NCBI RefSeq assembly: GCF_029931775.1
Contig: NC_079316.1
Coordinates: forward strand, 61,878,064-61,942,063
From: Euleptes europaea
Lineage: Eukaryota; Chordata; Lepidosauria; Squamata; Sphaerodactylidae
Length of the DNA: 64,000 bases
Direction of reading: 5' to 3'
Positions 1 to 11,717 of the stretch are shown one piece after another. The number at the start of each line of letters is the position of its first letter. Within the stretch, counting starts at the first letter, position 1. The notes under the pieces are model-generated. The model was not told the origin of the DNA and did no database searches. It was given only the letters and a program-made list of their open reading frames with translations. The translations under genes and the position numbers were made by a program.

Positions 1-88
1 TAACTACTTTAGGCTGACTTTCAGAACAACTAGGAAACAAGGAAAACGTGAATATAATGTGGGAAAGGCATAAAATCATATTATAAAG

Positions 89-157
89 ATGGTTAATGGT
101 TTTGTCTATCTGCAAGTTCTTCCTCTAATTATCTTGTTTGGGAATGCACCTGTTTAT
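89..157 (+). CDS. HABP2: Possible HABP2 first coding exon (signal peptide)
   Basis: An ATG at 89 opens 23 codons reading MVNGF, then a hydrophobic core VYLQVLPLIILFG, then NAPVY, directly followed by a strong donor (gtaagt at 158). Length and layout resemble the 23-residue HABP2 signal peptide, and 23 plus 527 residues approaches the human length. Against it: this exon ends in phase 0 while the exon at 21975 needs one carried base, so a small unseen exon would be required between them. The intron would be about 22 kb. It could also be a chance ORF with a donor-like end, or belong to another transcript. Confidence 0.35.
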
Positions 158-2385
158 GTAAGTATCATTTTAAAAAGTTTTTTTTAATATGGATTAAGAA
201 ATCATGACAGAGCCATGCTCACAAAGCTGAGCACTGTATTAGAAATAAAGAAATGTATTTATCTTGACATTGAATGGATTTAAATTTTATGTGACTTAAA
301 AATTATGTTATATACTAATTTCAGCCAACCAAGTGGGAAGACTGAAAGAATCTATTCAAACAGTAACAGGGCATTTAAAGAGTGTAAAAGTGTTAAGCAC
401 ATGTCAATACATTAAATTCCCAGCCTTTTCTATTGTTTCCATTCTTCTCCCAATAACTGAAATTTTGGTATCCATACACTACTTTAATTCCCTTGGATGC
501 TAATCTAACAGGGCACACTTTATAACGACTAATATAAAATAACAGAGCTGATGATGTACTATGTGCATTTCTAAAGTTGCCCTAAAGAAATAAGACAATG
601 CAAGGCCATAGTGCATCTATGATAAGTATTTAAAGTGGGAGCTATTGTTTTAACTATGGTAATATTTGATAACGCTTTAGCACATATGAATGACTAAGGT
701 TGAAACCTAAGAACAATTTTCTAGGAGTGAGAACCATTGAATAAATTGGGACCTATGTCTGAGTAAACCTGCTTAAGAGTGCTCCCTAAATCCTACAACA
801 GAGTTCATGATCATCATTTCGTATGACATTAAGAGTGCAATCTTAAACATACTAAGATGCTCCCTAAATCCTACAACAGAGTTCATGATCATCATTTCGT
901 ATGACATTAAGAGTGCAATCTTAAACATACTAAGATGCAAGTCATGGATTAAATGGGTCTTACTTCCAAGTAAGCCTGCTTAAGATCAGACTGCAAATGT
1001 TTTTTGAGTTTGCACATTGTAAAAGTGCATGACCTATCAACTAACTGTTCAACACATACAAGAAAATGTCTTCTGTTCTGCTGCAGTGTGATCTCTAGAG
1101 GGGTAGGAGGGGGGCGCAAGTTGCCAATTCAGCATGGCTCCTTGATCAAGGAAGGCTAATATGCTCTTTCTGCAGGATGGGCTCGGGTCTGCCTGAAGCT
1201 ACAGGACTGCAAAATGTCTTAGCTAGATGCATTAGCAAATGTTGCGCTGATCTGTTGTAGAGGGGAAAATTCTTTTTGACCCCTGAAGGCAATCAGCATA
1301 TGCCCTGAAGCATGAGAGTTCCCTTACAGCTAAAGAGTCTTAATAGGTTTCCATAAGCTTTAAGTCAAGCTGCATAACCTGCATTCTCAGCAGAGATACA
1401 GCAAAAGGTTTGATGATGCAGAAATCTTGTGTCAAGCACATAGGAGGACCTGGCTTTGGGGCTGTTACAGAACAAGCTCTGCTGTCTTTGTTTTTAAATT
1501 ATGTCTGCTTCCTATAGCACAGCACAATGCCCCTACCTCAGCTAAAATGATGTAAAATGTTGATAGTTCTCATTGTTAAATGATACAACATGCTTTACTT
1601 CAGGAAGGGGTAATATAGCCCATCAGACCTGTCAGTGTTCCTTCTCATAGTATCCCCTCTCCCTTTCTATGTATTTCATTCTACTTTTCCTCTAAAGAAA
1701 CACACATAGTTCTTGTGACACATTGTCTACTCCAGTTACTGCCGCCGCTTGAAATTTCTTTATGCCAAAGGTACTCTTGAGAAAAACTAACAGACAATGG
1801 TAATTAGTATAGTCAAGCTCCAGATGTAGGGATTGATTAAAGAATGTTAAAGATTGAAATAAGAGAACAAATTTCAGTTGAGCATAAAATATAGTACAAA
1901 AATAAAGTACGGAAAGACTACAACACCAGCTCTGCTTCCTGTCACTGTACAAGCCTGTGAGATATGGTATTTCTGTTACATTTCTATCCACCACATACAT
2001 TTTCCTTGCCTGATCTAATAACCAAGCCTTTCCAGGACTTGTCCTCCCCCTGTTCCCGGTTTTCCTCAGTTCCCTCTTCAACTCTCTCTCTACCCAGCTG
2101 CCTCTTCCCCGCCCTTAGATTTTTCAAACTTCCTCCCATCAGGCACACAGTTTACCAGCCTGACCAGAAACAGACAAGTAAAGCATTATCCAGTCCTCCT
2201 GCAATTCCCACCTAAACTCACTCTCTCAAAACATTTTTTTTCTGAAACATCACTATTTTTTGTTTAACTAAAACCTTCATTTTATTCACCCCATTTTATT
2301 CTCTCCCATCAATCTTATGATTAGGGTAGGCTGGAGAGTGTGACTAAACATGAGCTTCTTTGCAAAATGAAAACTTGATCCTTAT
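158..2385 (+). other. Putative HABP2 intron 1 or upstream sequence, left part
   Basis: AT-rich sequence with no supported exon. It contains the 78-bp tandem duplication at 781-936. Short ORFs here have no coding character. Confidence 0.6.
781..936 (+). repeat. Perfect 78-bp tandem duplication
   Basis: The unit at 781-858 is repeated without a visible difference at 859-936 (both begin gctccctaaatcctac and end catactaagat). Two copies only, no tract behind it, so it looks like a recent simple duplication or an assembly duplication. Confidence 0.95.
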
Positions 2386-2798
2386 CAGCCCATTCCTGAG
2401 CTGGCGGTGTACGGGGACGGCGGGGAAGAGGCGCAGCGGTGCCTCTTGCTAAGCCGATTCCTGTACACCGTTAAAAAGCAAGTGCAGCATCGCCGTTTCT
2501 GTTTCCGGCGTACCGGGCCGAACGGGGATAGGAAGCTGCCTAACCAGCGGCCCCTCCCCCCGCCCGCCCCCGGAATGCCCCCCTGCGCCAGCACGGCTTC
2601 TCTACGCCGTGGCCTGCACCATGGAGAGGCTGCACCAGTGGAGGGGTGAGGCGTAGTCCCACGGCTCTCAGCCGCCAGCAGGACTGGTCTCGCTGCCAGA
2701 GTAAATGCGTGTAATCGCGCGATTACACGCACTTATGCTGGCGGCAAGGTCACGCCACCTCCTAAGAGGTTTCAAGGCGAAACCTCAGGAATGGGCTG
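2386..2798. mobile_element. GC-rich DNA transposon with 15-bp perfect TIRs
   Basis: The ends are exact inverted repeats: cagcccattcctgag at 2386-2400 and its reverse complement at 2784-2798. The 413-bp body is GC-rich in an AT-rich surround and includes a 26-bp perfect palindrome at 2706-2731. No transposase is encoded. No convincing target-site duplication, so the superfamily is left open. Confidence 0.75.
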
Positions 2799-3538
2799 TT
2801 AGACTTCCAGCTGTTGTTAAACACGCTATGCACTTTAACACTGACCTTTTCGAAGGGCTACAATCTTTCAAAGCGGTATGATAATCTACTGATTCCTCCT
2901 TTTCTTTTAATCTTCATAGTTATACAGAAAATTGGGGAAACAGGAGAACTGGAATACTTAAGATGTTTCATGAAGAGTTTAGGAAGCCCAGATCATCATG
3001 GAAGATATGTTGTGGCTCCAGTCCTTACTCCCCTGGGAGTAAGCACCATTAGATAAAATGGGACTTCTGAATAGGATTGCTTTCCCAATCTCATTGCTTC
3101 CTATATATTATATAGAGCTGAGGTTTAAAAGTAAAAAAAAAAATAACTTCTTTTTATTCCTTTCCTTGTCCTCGCGGATAGTTGGATCAGGACCCTTGGC
3201 TTGATCCAGTTAGACTCCTGTTATATTATTTGGGTAGCCCTTTTCTTCGTTAAACTTGGTGCTCCTGAATCCTACATAAGCTGTGTTCATTAAGGAGTAT
3301 AAGAACATAATCAAAACATTTTATTTCACCATACATCTGTGGGTTTTCTGAGAAAATGATTCATGGCTCTGTATGAGCCAGAGATGCTGCTGAGCCAGTC
3401 CCTATCATTTGAACGTTTCAAAAACATGATTTGCAGAACTCAACAGGTGCTCAGCCAAGAGGAAAGTGCTGGGAAAAGATTTGAAAGCAGGCTTCATCCT
3501 CTCCAGGCGGGCCTGTCTTGTGTGTTGCTGACCTAGAT

Positions 3539-3733
3539 AGGGTTGCCAACCTCCAGGTGGGGCCTGGCGATCTCCTGCAATTACAAGTGATCTTCAGACT
3601 ACAAGGATCAGATTCCCTAACTAAAATAGCTGCTTCGGAAGGTAGACTCTAGAGCATCATACCATTTTGAGGGCCCTCCCTAAGCTCCACCCCCAAATCT
3701 CCAGGAATTTCCCAACCTGGAGTGAACAACCCT
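3539..3733 (+). mobile_element. hAT-like MITE (agggttgccaacc family), copy 1
   Basis: Starts tagggttgccaacctccagg and ends with an imperfect inverted copy of that end. About 195 bp, no coding capacity. Five other copies of the family are in the window. Confidence 0.75.
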
Positions 3734-3814
3734 TCTGACTTACAGTACCTATAGGAGCAAGTAGAAGGGACATATGCATTTATACTCTCTACCATTAAGA
3801 GTGTATAAGGGGCT

Positions 3815-4640
3815 TGTGCGTGTGTTAAGTGCTGTCAAGTGGCTTCTGAATTATGGGGACACTAGGAATTAATGACTTCCAAAATGTCCCATTGTTAACA
3901 GCCTTGCTCAGGTCTTCCAAAGCAAGGCTCTCTCTCCAGAGTCAATCCATCTCATGTTGGGTCTTCCTCATTTCCTGCTGCCTTCAACTTTTCGTAGCAT
4001 TATTGTCTTTTCCAGTGACACTTGTCTTCTCTTAATGTTACCAAAGTACGATAGCTTCAGTTTAGTCATTTTTAGCTTCTAGGGGCAGTTCAGGATTCAT
4101 TTGTATCCACTTATTTTTCTTTTTTTGGCAGTTCACAGTATCTTTAAAACTCTCCTCCAACACAGAGTTGCCAACCTCCAGGTAATAACAGGAGATCTCC
4201 TGCTATTACAACTGATCTCCAGCCGATAGAGATCAGTTCACCTGGAGAAAATGGCCCCTTTGGTAATTGGACTCTATGGCATTGAAGTCCCTCCCCTCCC
4301 CAAACCCCACCCTCCTCAAACTCCACCCCAAAAATCTCCAGCCGATAGCAAAGAGGGACCTGGCAACCCTACTCCAACACCATATTTCAAATGAATCAAT
4401 TTTCTTCTTCTCAATCTTTCCATTGTCCAACGTTCACTCCCATACATAGTAATGGGGAATACTATGGCATAAATAAAGTTAATCTTGGTCATCAGCGACA
4501 CATAAGAATATTTTCTAGCTCCTTCATGGCTGCCCTTCCCAGTCTCAATCTCCTTCCGATTTCTTGGTTGCAGTCTTCCTTTTGGTTGATGATGGAGCCA
4601 AGGAACAGAAATTCTTGAACAATTTCAATTTCTTCCTAAA
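3815..4640 (-). mobile_element. Bov-B LINE 3' part, 5'-truncated, with nested MITE
   Basis: On the - strand the translated pieces read IVFPITMYGSERWTM and KIDSFEIWCW, the typical C-terminal reverse-transcriptase region of Bov-B (VFPVVMYGCESWT, DAFELWCW). The left end carries the family's 3' tail, a (GT)-rich stretch beside the complement of cttgacagcacttaac. The copy is degraded and is split by a MITE at 4163-4371. Confidence 0.85.
4163..4371 (+). mobile_element. hAT-like MITE, copy 2, nested in Bov-B
   Basis: Same family as 3539-3733. Flanked by an exact 8-bp target-site duplication, ctccaaca, at 4155-4162 and 4372-4379, which supports hAT assignment. Confidence 0.88.
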
Positions 4641-4891
4641 AGGCTTAACCAGATATTATTTACCAGGTGATGTTATTTACCTCCATGCCATTAATTTAGC
4701 TGCCCTCTCAACATGTTAAGCCTCTGTTTAAAGGGACAGAACAGTTTTCTCCAGGCCAACGCAAGGATAGGTTAAACAAAGCTGATGGAATTGCCCCCAA
4801 ATGCAACTAGGGTCTGGCTCAGCCTAGTAATTGCAACCCTCACTTAAAAATTACAGATCAGCCATTTTAGAAAAGCCAGCTTAACCCATAC

Positions 4892-5078
4892 ATAGGGTTG
4901 CCAACCTCCAGGTACTAGCTGGAGATCTCCTGCTATTATAACTGATCTCCAGACGATAGAGATCAGTTCACCTGGAGAAAATGGCCGCTTTGGCAATTGA
5001 AGCCCCTCCCTTCCCCAAACACCACCCTCCTCAGGCTCCACCCCTAAAACCACCCACCGGTGGCAAAGAGGGGCATGA
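4892..5078 (+). mobile_element. hAT-like MITE, copy 3
   Basis: Begins tagggttgccaacctccagg; closely similar to copy 2 over most of its length (gatctccag and gatcagttcacctgg blocks). The right end is degraded. Confidence 0.75.
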
Positions 5079-5275
5079 GCAGAGGAATAATTCTGCTTAT
5101 ATGGTGATGGAATCAACCAAAGCAAACAGGGATTATCCCCCCCCAAAAAAAATTGCATTTCAAGCATTGCATTTCAAGTTATTGAATTCCCTGTATATTA
5201 GAACTTCCACAGTGATGCACTAACAGTAAGTTAAAGAAAGAGTATCTATTTATATGCCAGTTAACAGCCAGCATG

Positions 5276-5960
5276 GTATAGTAGTTAAGAGCAGCAGACT
5301 CTAATCTGGAGAACCAGGTATGATTCCCCACTAATACACATGAAACCTGCTGGGTGACTTTGGGCCAGTCACAGTTCTCTGAGAACTCTTTCAGCATCAC
5401 CTACTTCACAAGGAGCCTGTTGTGGGGAGAGGAAAGGAATGACAGACAGACAAGTTTTTATTGCGGCATTGCCATTCTAAAAAGCTTAGTAAAACTATTT
5501 ACATTTCACAATTATAAATTAATTTTAAAACAAGTACAAAGTACAAAATACAGTACAAATCCATCAATTTGAGTTTTACTTTCACCCTAATTTAAATTTG
5601 AACTAATCTTTGCGGAAACCTTTGAAAGGCAGATTTTAAGAGCTATTGCACAAAACCCAGCTGTGGCTAATGTAATCTGTTCTTTTCCCCCCTCCAAAAG
5701 TGTCTGCAATATTGCTGATTCTGTGAGCTCCCTGGGGCCCTTTGACGAGGGGAGGATGTGCTTGGAACTCGCTTCTTCGTACCAAGGACATCTTAATAAC
5801 ACATCAGCCACTGTTTCCATTTCTCCAGTTTCACACGGGCAAAGTCTTTCACTAGTCTGAATCCTTTTAAAACGCCCCTCTACCATTGCTGAGGAGGAAA
5901 GGAATGTGAATGTAAGCCACTTTGAGATTCTTTAAGGTAGAGATTGGCGGGGTATAAAAA
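5276..5960 (+). repeat. tRNA-derived SINE (family A), split by a LINE
   Basis: Left part 5276-5441 has the tRNA-like head (gtagttaagagcagcag, box B-like ggtatgattcc) and the conserved ctgggtgactttgggccag block. The right part, from 5894, has ggaatgtgaatgtaagccac and ends tataaaaa. The interruption is the LINE at 5442-5893. Family A resembles published squamate SINEs; the exact published name is not certain. Confidence 0.8.
5442..5893 (-). mobile_element. 5'-truncated non-LTR LINE fragment with 13-bp TSD
   Basis: On the - strand it encodes a C-terminal LINE protein segment with a CPCETGEMETVADVLLRCP zinc-knuckle-like motif and QITLATAGFCAIALK, then a 3' UTR ending CAATAAAAACTTG and (TGTC)n. 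Exact 13-bp duplications gaggaaaggaatg flank it (5429-5441, 5894-5906). I do not assign the clade. Confidence 0.85.
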
Positions 5961-6244
5961 AAAAAACTTCTTTCCCTTCTCCTTCACCACCAAAATTGTT
6001 TGTTGTTTAATTTTGTTTTAGTTATTGTAGTTATTAATTGTATTTTTTTCTGTTCTTTATTCAATTCCAGTAGTTTCAATGGGAGACACACTTTTATCTG
6101 CAACTTTTCTTTTCTGCCAATGAAACTGGGATAAAATTTCCAGGAATCTCTCTTACAAATTTCAGGCAGATTTCAGGCATTCCTATTCTAGAGGTAATTA
6201 AATTTCCTACTCATACAGGCAAGTGTAAGTTGGTACATTGTTAA

Positions 6245-7290
6245 ATAAATAAAATTTATTGATTGATTGATTGGCTTAAACCTGCCCCTTTCCCTGGGTC
6301 AAAGGTTGAGTTGCCAGGTGCCTCTTCACTACCGGCGGGAGGTTTTGGGGGCAGAGCCTGAGGAGGGTGGGGATTGGGGAGGGGAGGGACTTCAATGCCA
6401 TAGAGTCCAGGCGGCCATTTTATCCAGGGGAACTGATCTCTATCTGCTGGAGATCAGAGGTAATAGCAGGAGATCGCCAGCTAATACTTGGAGGTTGGCA
6501 ACCCTAATCACAGGGCTTGGGACAGCTCACAACATTCAATAAAACAATCTATAACTAGAGATAAAACATACTTACAAAACGTTAAATTACAATCCATAAA
6601 ATAGAATCCTAGCTCAGGCACTAGAATAAAACATGATCCTTTTGCATTCAACAACCAACATCCCAGGCTGCTGTCAAAAACAGGCTTCACTGCTAGCAGG
6701 GGGTAGAAAACTGCCCTCGACCATCCTCAACAGAATGTCTGGCAGAATGACTCCATCTTACAGGCCCTACAGAATCTAGAAAGTTTCAGGGCTCAAATGC
6801 CATCTGGTAGATGGTTTGACCAAGCAGAGGCCACTATTGAAAAAGCTCTTGCCCTCATTGAGGACAGTCGAGCCACCTGCGGGCCATGCACCACCAGCAG
6901 ACCAGGTGATGAAGAATGAAGCATTCTTGCGGGGTAGGCATATAGGGAGAGGCAGTCCCATAGGCATGAAGGTCCCAGACCATTCAGGGCTTTAAAAATG
7001 AGAACCAGCACCTTGAACTTGACTCGAAAACCAATAGGCAACCAGTGCAGCTGCTTAAGTACATTTAATATGGGATAACTCCAATGTACAGGTCAACAGC
7101 CTAACAGCCACATTTTGTATAATCTGAAGTTTCTGAAGCACCCTCAAGGGCAGCTCTGCATAGAGTGAGTTGCAATAGTCCAACCTGGAGGTGACCGTGG
7201 CATGTATCACTCTGGCCAGGTCCAACTGAGAGAGATAGGTGGGACAGCTGATGAGCTTTCATGCTTTCCCAGCATCCTTAAGCAGAAGAG
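6245..7290 (-). mobile_element. L2-type LINE 3' fragment with nested MITE
   Basis: - strand translation reads VLIFKALNGLGP, then ARAFSIVASAW and related pieces, the L2 reverse-transcriptase C-terminus (FKVLVLTFKALNGLAP in relatives). The left end is an attgattgattg tail. A MITE (6305-6506) sits inside the 3' UTR. Confidence 0.75.
6305..6506 (-). mobile_element. hAT-like MITE, copy 4, inverted
   Basis: Reverse orientation of the same family: ends ggaggttggcaaccctaa on the right. Flanking 7-mers tcaaagg and tcacagg differ at one base, a plausible aged target duplication. Confidence 0.75.
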
Positions 7291-7439
7291 CATTTAAACA
7301 TAGAATTTAAACAAGGGGGCATTTTAAACAAAAATGTGCTCGCTACTGAGGGAAACTAAACCCTCCCAAAATTTGCTGTTTCAGGTGATATCCAAAATAA
7401 CCCAAACACTGTTGAGAGTTATGAGTATTTATCTCCTGT

Positions 7440-7580
7440 AATTTTGGGAGTCCTTTTATTTATTAATTTGTATTTATCAAAGCATTTATATCCCACCTTT
7501 CCTCTTGGTTCGAGGTGGCTTCCAACTGGGTTACAATACGGTTCCGGAGAGACAACAAGAGCGACACCAACAAGGGAGAG
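7440..7580 (-). repeat. LINE or SINE 3' tail fragment
   Basis: tttatttattaatttg, then catttatatcccacctttcc, is the reverse-oriented 3' end common to L2-mobilised squamate repeats. Confidence 0.5.
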
Positions 7581-8394
7581 GGAGACAGCGTGCACAAGTA
7601 GGGACCCGCCTTTAAGCTTTAAAGATACACCACTATACAGCTGAACTCTGGAGGATTCTGTGGATTTTAAAGTTTAAAGGGAGCATATTTTCTCTCTCCT
7701 TCCTCCCTCGTTTGTTCCTGGTTCCTTTAAATTTTAAAGGGCCAGTGCTTTCAATGAGCAGTAGACCTGGCCTTTGAGTTCGGACACCAGATTTACCGCC
7801 CATTCTGGTGGTATTAATAATTAGCTGAGTAAAAAATGCTGAAATCACCACAGCAGACCACAGAGTTTATCCTCACCCCACCTCCCTCTGCAACTTAACC
7901 TACCTGCAAGCTACTATAAGCAAAATATTTGCCGATATTAAAAAACTATCTGCTCTTTGAGCTCAAGTTAGAATTGTACTCTGGACAAATGAAACTCTTA
8001 AACATGATTGGGTGCAATTACGGGCATAGTAACACATTACAAAGTCCTCACATTCCCCAAGCTTCTGCCTTGGTCCTGTCGATCAGTTCTGGGAGTTCTG
8101 TGTTTAGAATTCCCAAGTGCACAAGGGCCTCTTTTAGATCTTAATCCTTTCCCCGTCACGTTTTCTTCTCCTATCCAGCTCTGGGAAGCCACTATTTGTT
8201 CCACTAGAGAAATATTTTTGTAATGATGGGCTAATTTCACCCATTTTGTTAATAACATTGTTTCAGTTTGCTTACGCTATTCTTTTTTAAAGAACCCTAT
8301 TCCTGGGGATTTGAATTATAGCTTTTTTATTGCTTTGAAAAGAAGTACAGTAAAACTTGCTTCCTGTCATTTTTTTCTATCTTCAAAACAAAGA

Positions 8395-8640
8395 CCCAGT
8401 GTGGCGTAGTGGTAAGAGTGTTGGACAAAAATTTGACAGGTCCAGGCAAGCAGCCTGTATCCACTTTCAAATTCCCACTTTGCCATGGAAGCCTGCTGGG
8501 TTACCTTGAGCTAGTCACAAAATATCAGCCTAACCTACAGGATTATCATGAGGATAAAATAGAGAAGGGGGAGTAATGTTGCTGTAAGCTTCTTGGACAA
8601 AGAGGGGGAGGGAAAGATCTATCTATCTATCTATCTATTT
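8395..8640 (+). repeat. tRNA-derived SINE (family B) with (TCTA)n
   Basis: Starts ccagtgtggcgtagtggtaa and has gccatggaagcctgctgggt, then cctaacctacagg and gaggataaaat. Followed by a short (TCTA)n tract at about 8616-8637. Confidence 0.8.
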
Positions 8641-9034
8641 TACTCCATGGAATACCATAGTACCCGTGTTGGACAACAGAAACAATTGTGTTGGTGTGAA
8701 ATTAAAGCTACCAGTAGTTTCCCATTTTCTACTTCTTTTGTGACTTTGAAAGACAAGCCCTCCCTCTTCTGGCTACAAAGAATATAACATGCAAAAAATG
8801 GACAGGATAGGGGGAAAGACTCTGAAACAGAAAAGCACTTTTACTGTACAAATTATTTGTCTTGAGTAGTTATATAACATACACTTTCTCATCACGGATG
8901 CCGGTTGATGAAATGGCTCTATATGCAGTGGAGTTGTAGACCAGAAAACTGGGCAAAAGTCTGCTACAATAGTTGGTACTTCTAAGCATTAACAAGATCA
9001 TAGCATTTGTGCAGGCATGTTAAAAGAAAAAAAG

Positions 9035-9525
9035 ACTCAGAGCACATTCCAGGGGGACGGGGCGGAGCTCCATAGAAGCCATCGTGACCCTGCGCAAGCA
9101 CCTGTTTAACCCGGGATAACGGGCACTTATGTCCTGGGTGGCACACATGCTGGTGCCTGGAGTTCCAGCTGGTCCTCTGCTGCCGCAGCCATGCCAGAAC
9201 CTAAATCCCGGAAGCGGCAGGCCACGCCGGCATCGAGGGGGGGGATCTCCTAGGTGTTCCAAGGGGCGGAGGTGACAATAGCTTCCTAACCCCTTTCGCC
9301 CCAGGAAAGCCCCCTTGAGCTGCGGCAGGGCCACGCCACATTTTTCACGGGTGTAGCCTTGCTGTTTGCAATGGGGCATTTTCCCCTTTTCTCCTATTTT
9401 TTCATTTTTTAAAAAAGCTTCTTTTCTCTCCACGGCAGCCGGGAAGCCTCTGAGGAGGTGGTATGGCTGTGCCACTTCTGGCCACCGTGGATCTCCCCCC
9501 CCCCCCAGGAACGGGCTGCCAGAAT
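9035..9525. mobile_element. Second GC-rich TIR-like element
   Basis: A GC-rich block of about 490 bp with ends gcacattccaggggg and ccccaggaacgggctgcc, which resemble, imperfectly, the ends of the 2386-2798 element. ORFs inside are shadows of composition. Confidence 0.4.
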
Positions 9526-9539
9526 TATAATGCTGGAGG

Positions 9540-9900
9540 ATATGACCACAGGTAGAATCCGGCTAACTCACAACGATTTGAAAAATTCCTATAGTATCAC
9601 CACAACATTGTAACTTTTCTTCCCGGTATGTAACCGGAAGTGCACACCCTGACCCACCCACCCCTCAAAAGCTGCCTAGGCTTGCCATCAAAGTGTGCTA
9701 GCTAGATAAGTTGTTTTATCACAGAAATTTAGAACATTCTTAGACTGTTGCAGCGATGCTATGAAGTCACTTCTGGGTATGTAACTGGAAGTGGCATTGC
9801 GGTGATGCCACTTTCCCCCTCCTTTTGCCCCTGCTGCTTCACCATACAACAGTGGGAACATGAAGCCCAAGGGTGGGAGGTCTCCAGCTGTAGCAGCAGA
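9540..9900. repeat. Dispersed repeat with paired accggaagtg/cacttctgg motifs
   Basis: Shares motifs such as aactggaagtggcat and gtgatgcca with stretches at about 27090-27250 and 53400-53640. An old dispersed repeat is likely; family unknown. Confidence 0.4.
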
Positions 9901-10804
9901 CCTGGCTGTGGTGCAATCCGAAGTCCACAGAAGTCACTTCATGATTGCAATGATGGTGTTTGCATAAGTCACTCTCTCAGGAAAGGCTGTAGAGCATTTC
10001 TGAGAGGTAGCACGGCACTGCTGAACAAGCCTTTCTAAGCTCAGTGTATCCTTTGCCCAGCAGTTATTCCAATAAGTAAATACTATGATTACATACTTTT
10101 ACTTTCATAAAGGGACTAGATATTCAAAATCGATCTGTTTTATTAAACTGGTTTCCCATACAGTGCACAATTAAGGACTGACTTTTCTTCAATAGTATAC
10201 TTATTCTACTGTTACTTTATTATGTTTTTGCTCCTCATGCAGATTTCTGGTACCCTGTCATCATTGTTTGGCCTACAGATTGGTAAGGGATACGTCTCTT
10301 GTTCGTGACAAATACATTTATAAAGTGTAGAACCTGTGGGAAGAGGTTATTACCTGAATGAGCAAGAGACTAAGTGCAGGTTTGATTGATTTGTGTAGAA
10401 TGTGAATGATTTGTGGTTGAATATGACACCTTTGCTGAATGTAAGAGTGGGCTCAGCACGGTACCTCCCTGCCCAATATAAATGCAGGAGTTATATAGGA
10501 GTGAGGTAATTACCCCTCTCCACAATCTGTGATGTAGGAGAATCTGGAAATCCATACCAAATCAGTTGCACGACTTTTTTCAATTAAACAAAATATGAAA
10601 TCAGAAAGATTCAGAATAAAACAGCTAATAAGGACTTAAGGGTAAGGGACTATCCTGCTGCACAGAGAATATTTTCATTGGGCAGTAGCAGAAAGGGTGA
10701 TCATCCATTATTGCCAACCCCCTTCTAAGAAAACTTAAGTGCCCTGAAATCTTCAGAATGGAAGAAAAAAGAGGGGAATAAAACCCAACCTATGAAACAG
10801 AAGC

Positions 10805-11122
10805 TGGGTACCCAAGGTTGGGTGGGAAGAAAAATATATAAATAATGAAAATATAATTTATGTGAAGCACTATGTCAAGATTAAAAGTATTTAAAAATGT
10901 TAAAACAGCACAATGGCATTTTTATATGGGTTTCAAATAGACCGCTGAGGAAGGCCATATAAGCCGAAACGCTTCTGGTATGTGGTTATAGATATCAACC
11001 TTAGGAAATGCCATTGTGCTGTTTTAACGGTTTTAAATAATTTTAATCTTGACATACCGCTTCTAATAAATTACATTTTCATTATTTATATATTTTTCTT
11101 CCTACCCAACCTTCCTACCCAT
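10805..11122. mobile_element. Fold-back element with ~105-bp arms
   Basis: Left arm about 10816-10922 is a diverged inverted copy of right arm about 11005-11111. Both hold aacagcacaatggcatt or its complement, the complement pair catgtcaagatt-like/aatcttgacat, and ggttgggt at the outer end. The ~82-bp centre contains gctgaggaaggcc followed by gccgaaacgc. No protein is encoded. Confidence 0.8.
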
Positions 11123-11627
11123 CCATCTTCAGAATGGATACAGCCCAATTGTTTCCAATTATGAACCACAGAGCAAGATTTTGGGTTGAAATGTGTCTGA
11201 TGAGTCTTGAAAAACTGCTTGTTCATTTTATTTACAACCTGTATAACAGAATTTATATATTTTATTAAGTCACCTTTATTGACTTGCTTTATTGCTTTAT
11301 TGTGTCAACTGTGAATAACTTCTATTATTTAGTGTGGGAGCAATGTTAAAAATTGTTAATATATTTCAATACACTTTACACTTCATAAATTGACTTTTCT
11401 GGAAGATAGCAGAAGAAAACGTTGCTTTTCTGAACAAAATTATCTTTGCTACTGCTGGTTAGCAGTCCTGTGCACCTCTTGACACACTGTGAGCAGGCAA
11501 TAATAAATGAGGTCAGCGGAAGATGCAAGATGAGTTCGGAGTCAGTGTGGGTCACCCAACAAAAACAGCCATTGCCAGGCTGCCTAGCACAGCTCACCCA
11601 TTTAAATATGTTAGCATATTTAATGTT

Positions 11628-11717
11628 ATGTTAGCATATGATATAGATCTGCATCATTAATTATTTAATCATATGTTAGCATATGATGTAGTTCTGCATC
11701 ATTAATTATTTAAACAA
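11628..11717 (+). repeat. 45-bp tandem duplication
   Basis: Two adjacent 45-bp units sharing atgttagcatatgat and ctgcatcattaattattta, differing at a few bases. A shorter partial copy precedes them near 11608. Confidence 0.85.

Noticed and set aside
9020-9475. 151-codon ORF on the - strand
   Set aside because: It is explained by high G+C content of a transposon-like block; no splice context and no family resemblance.
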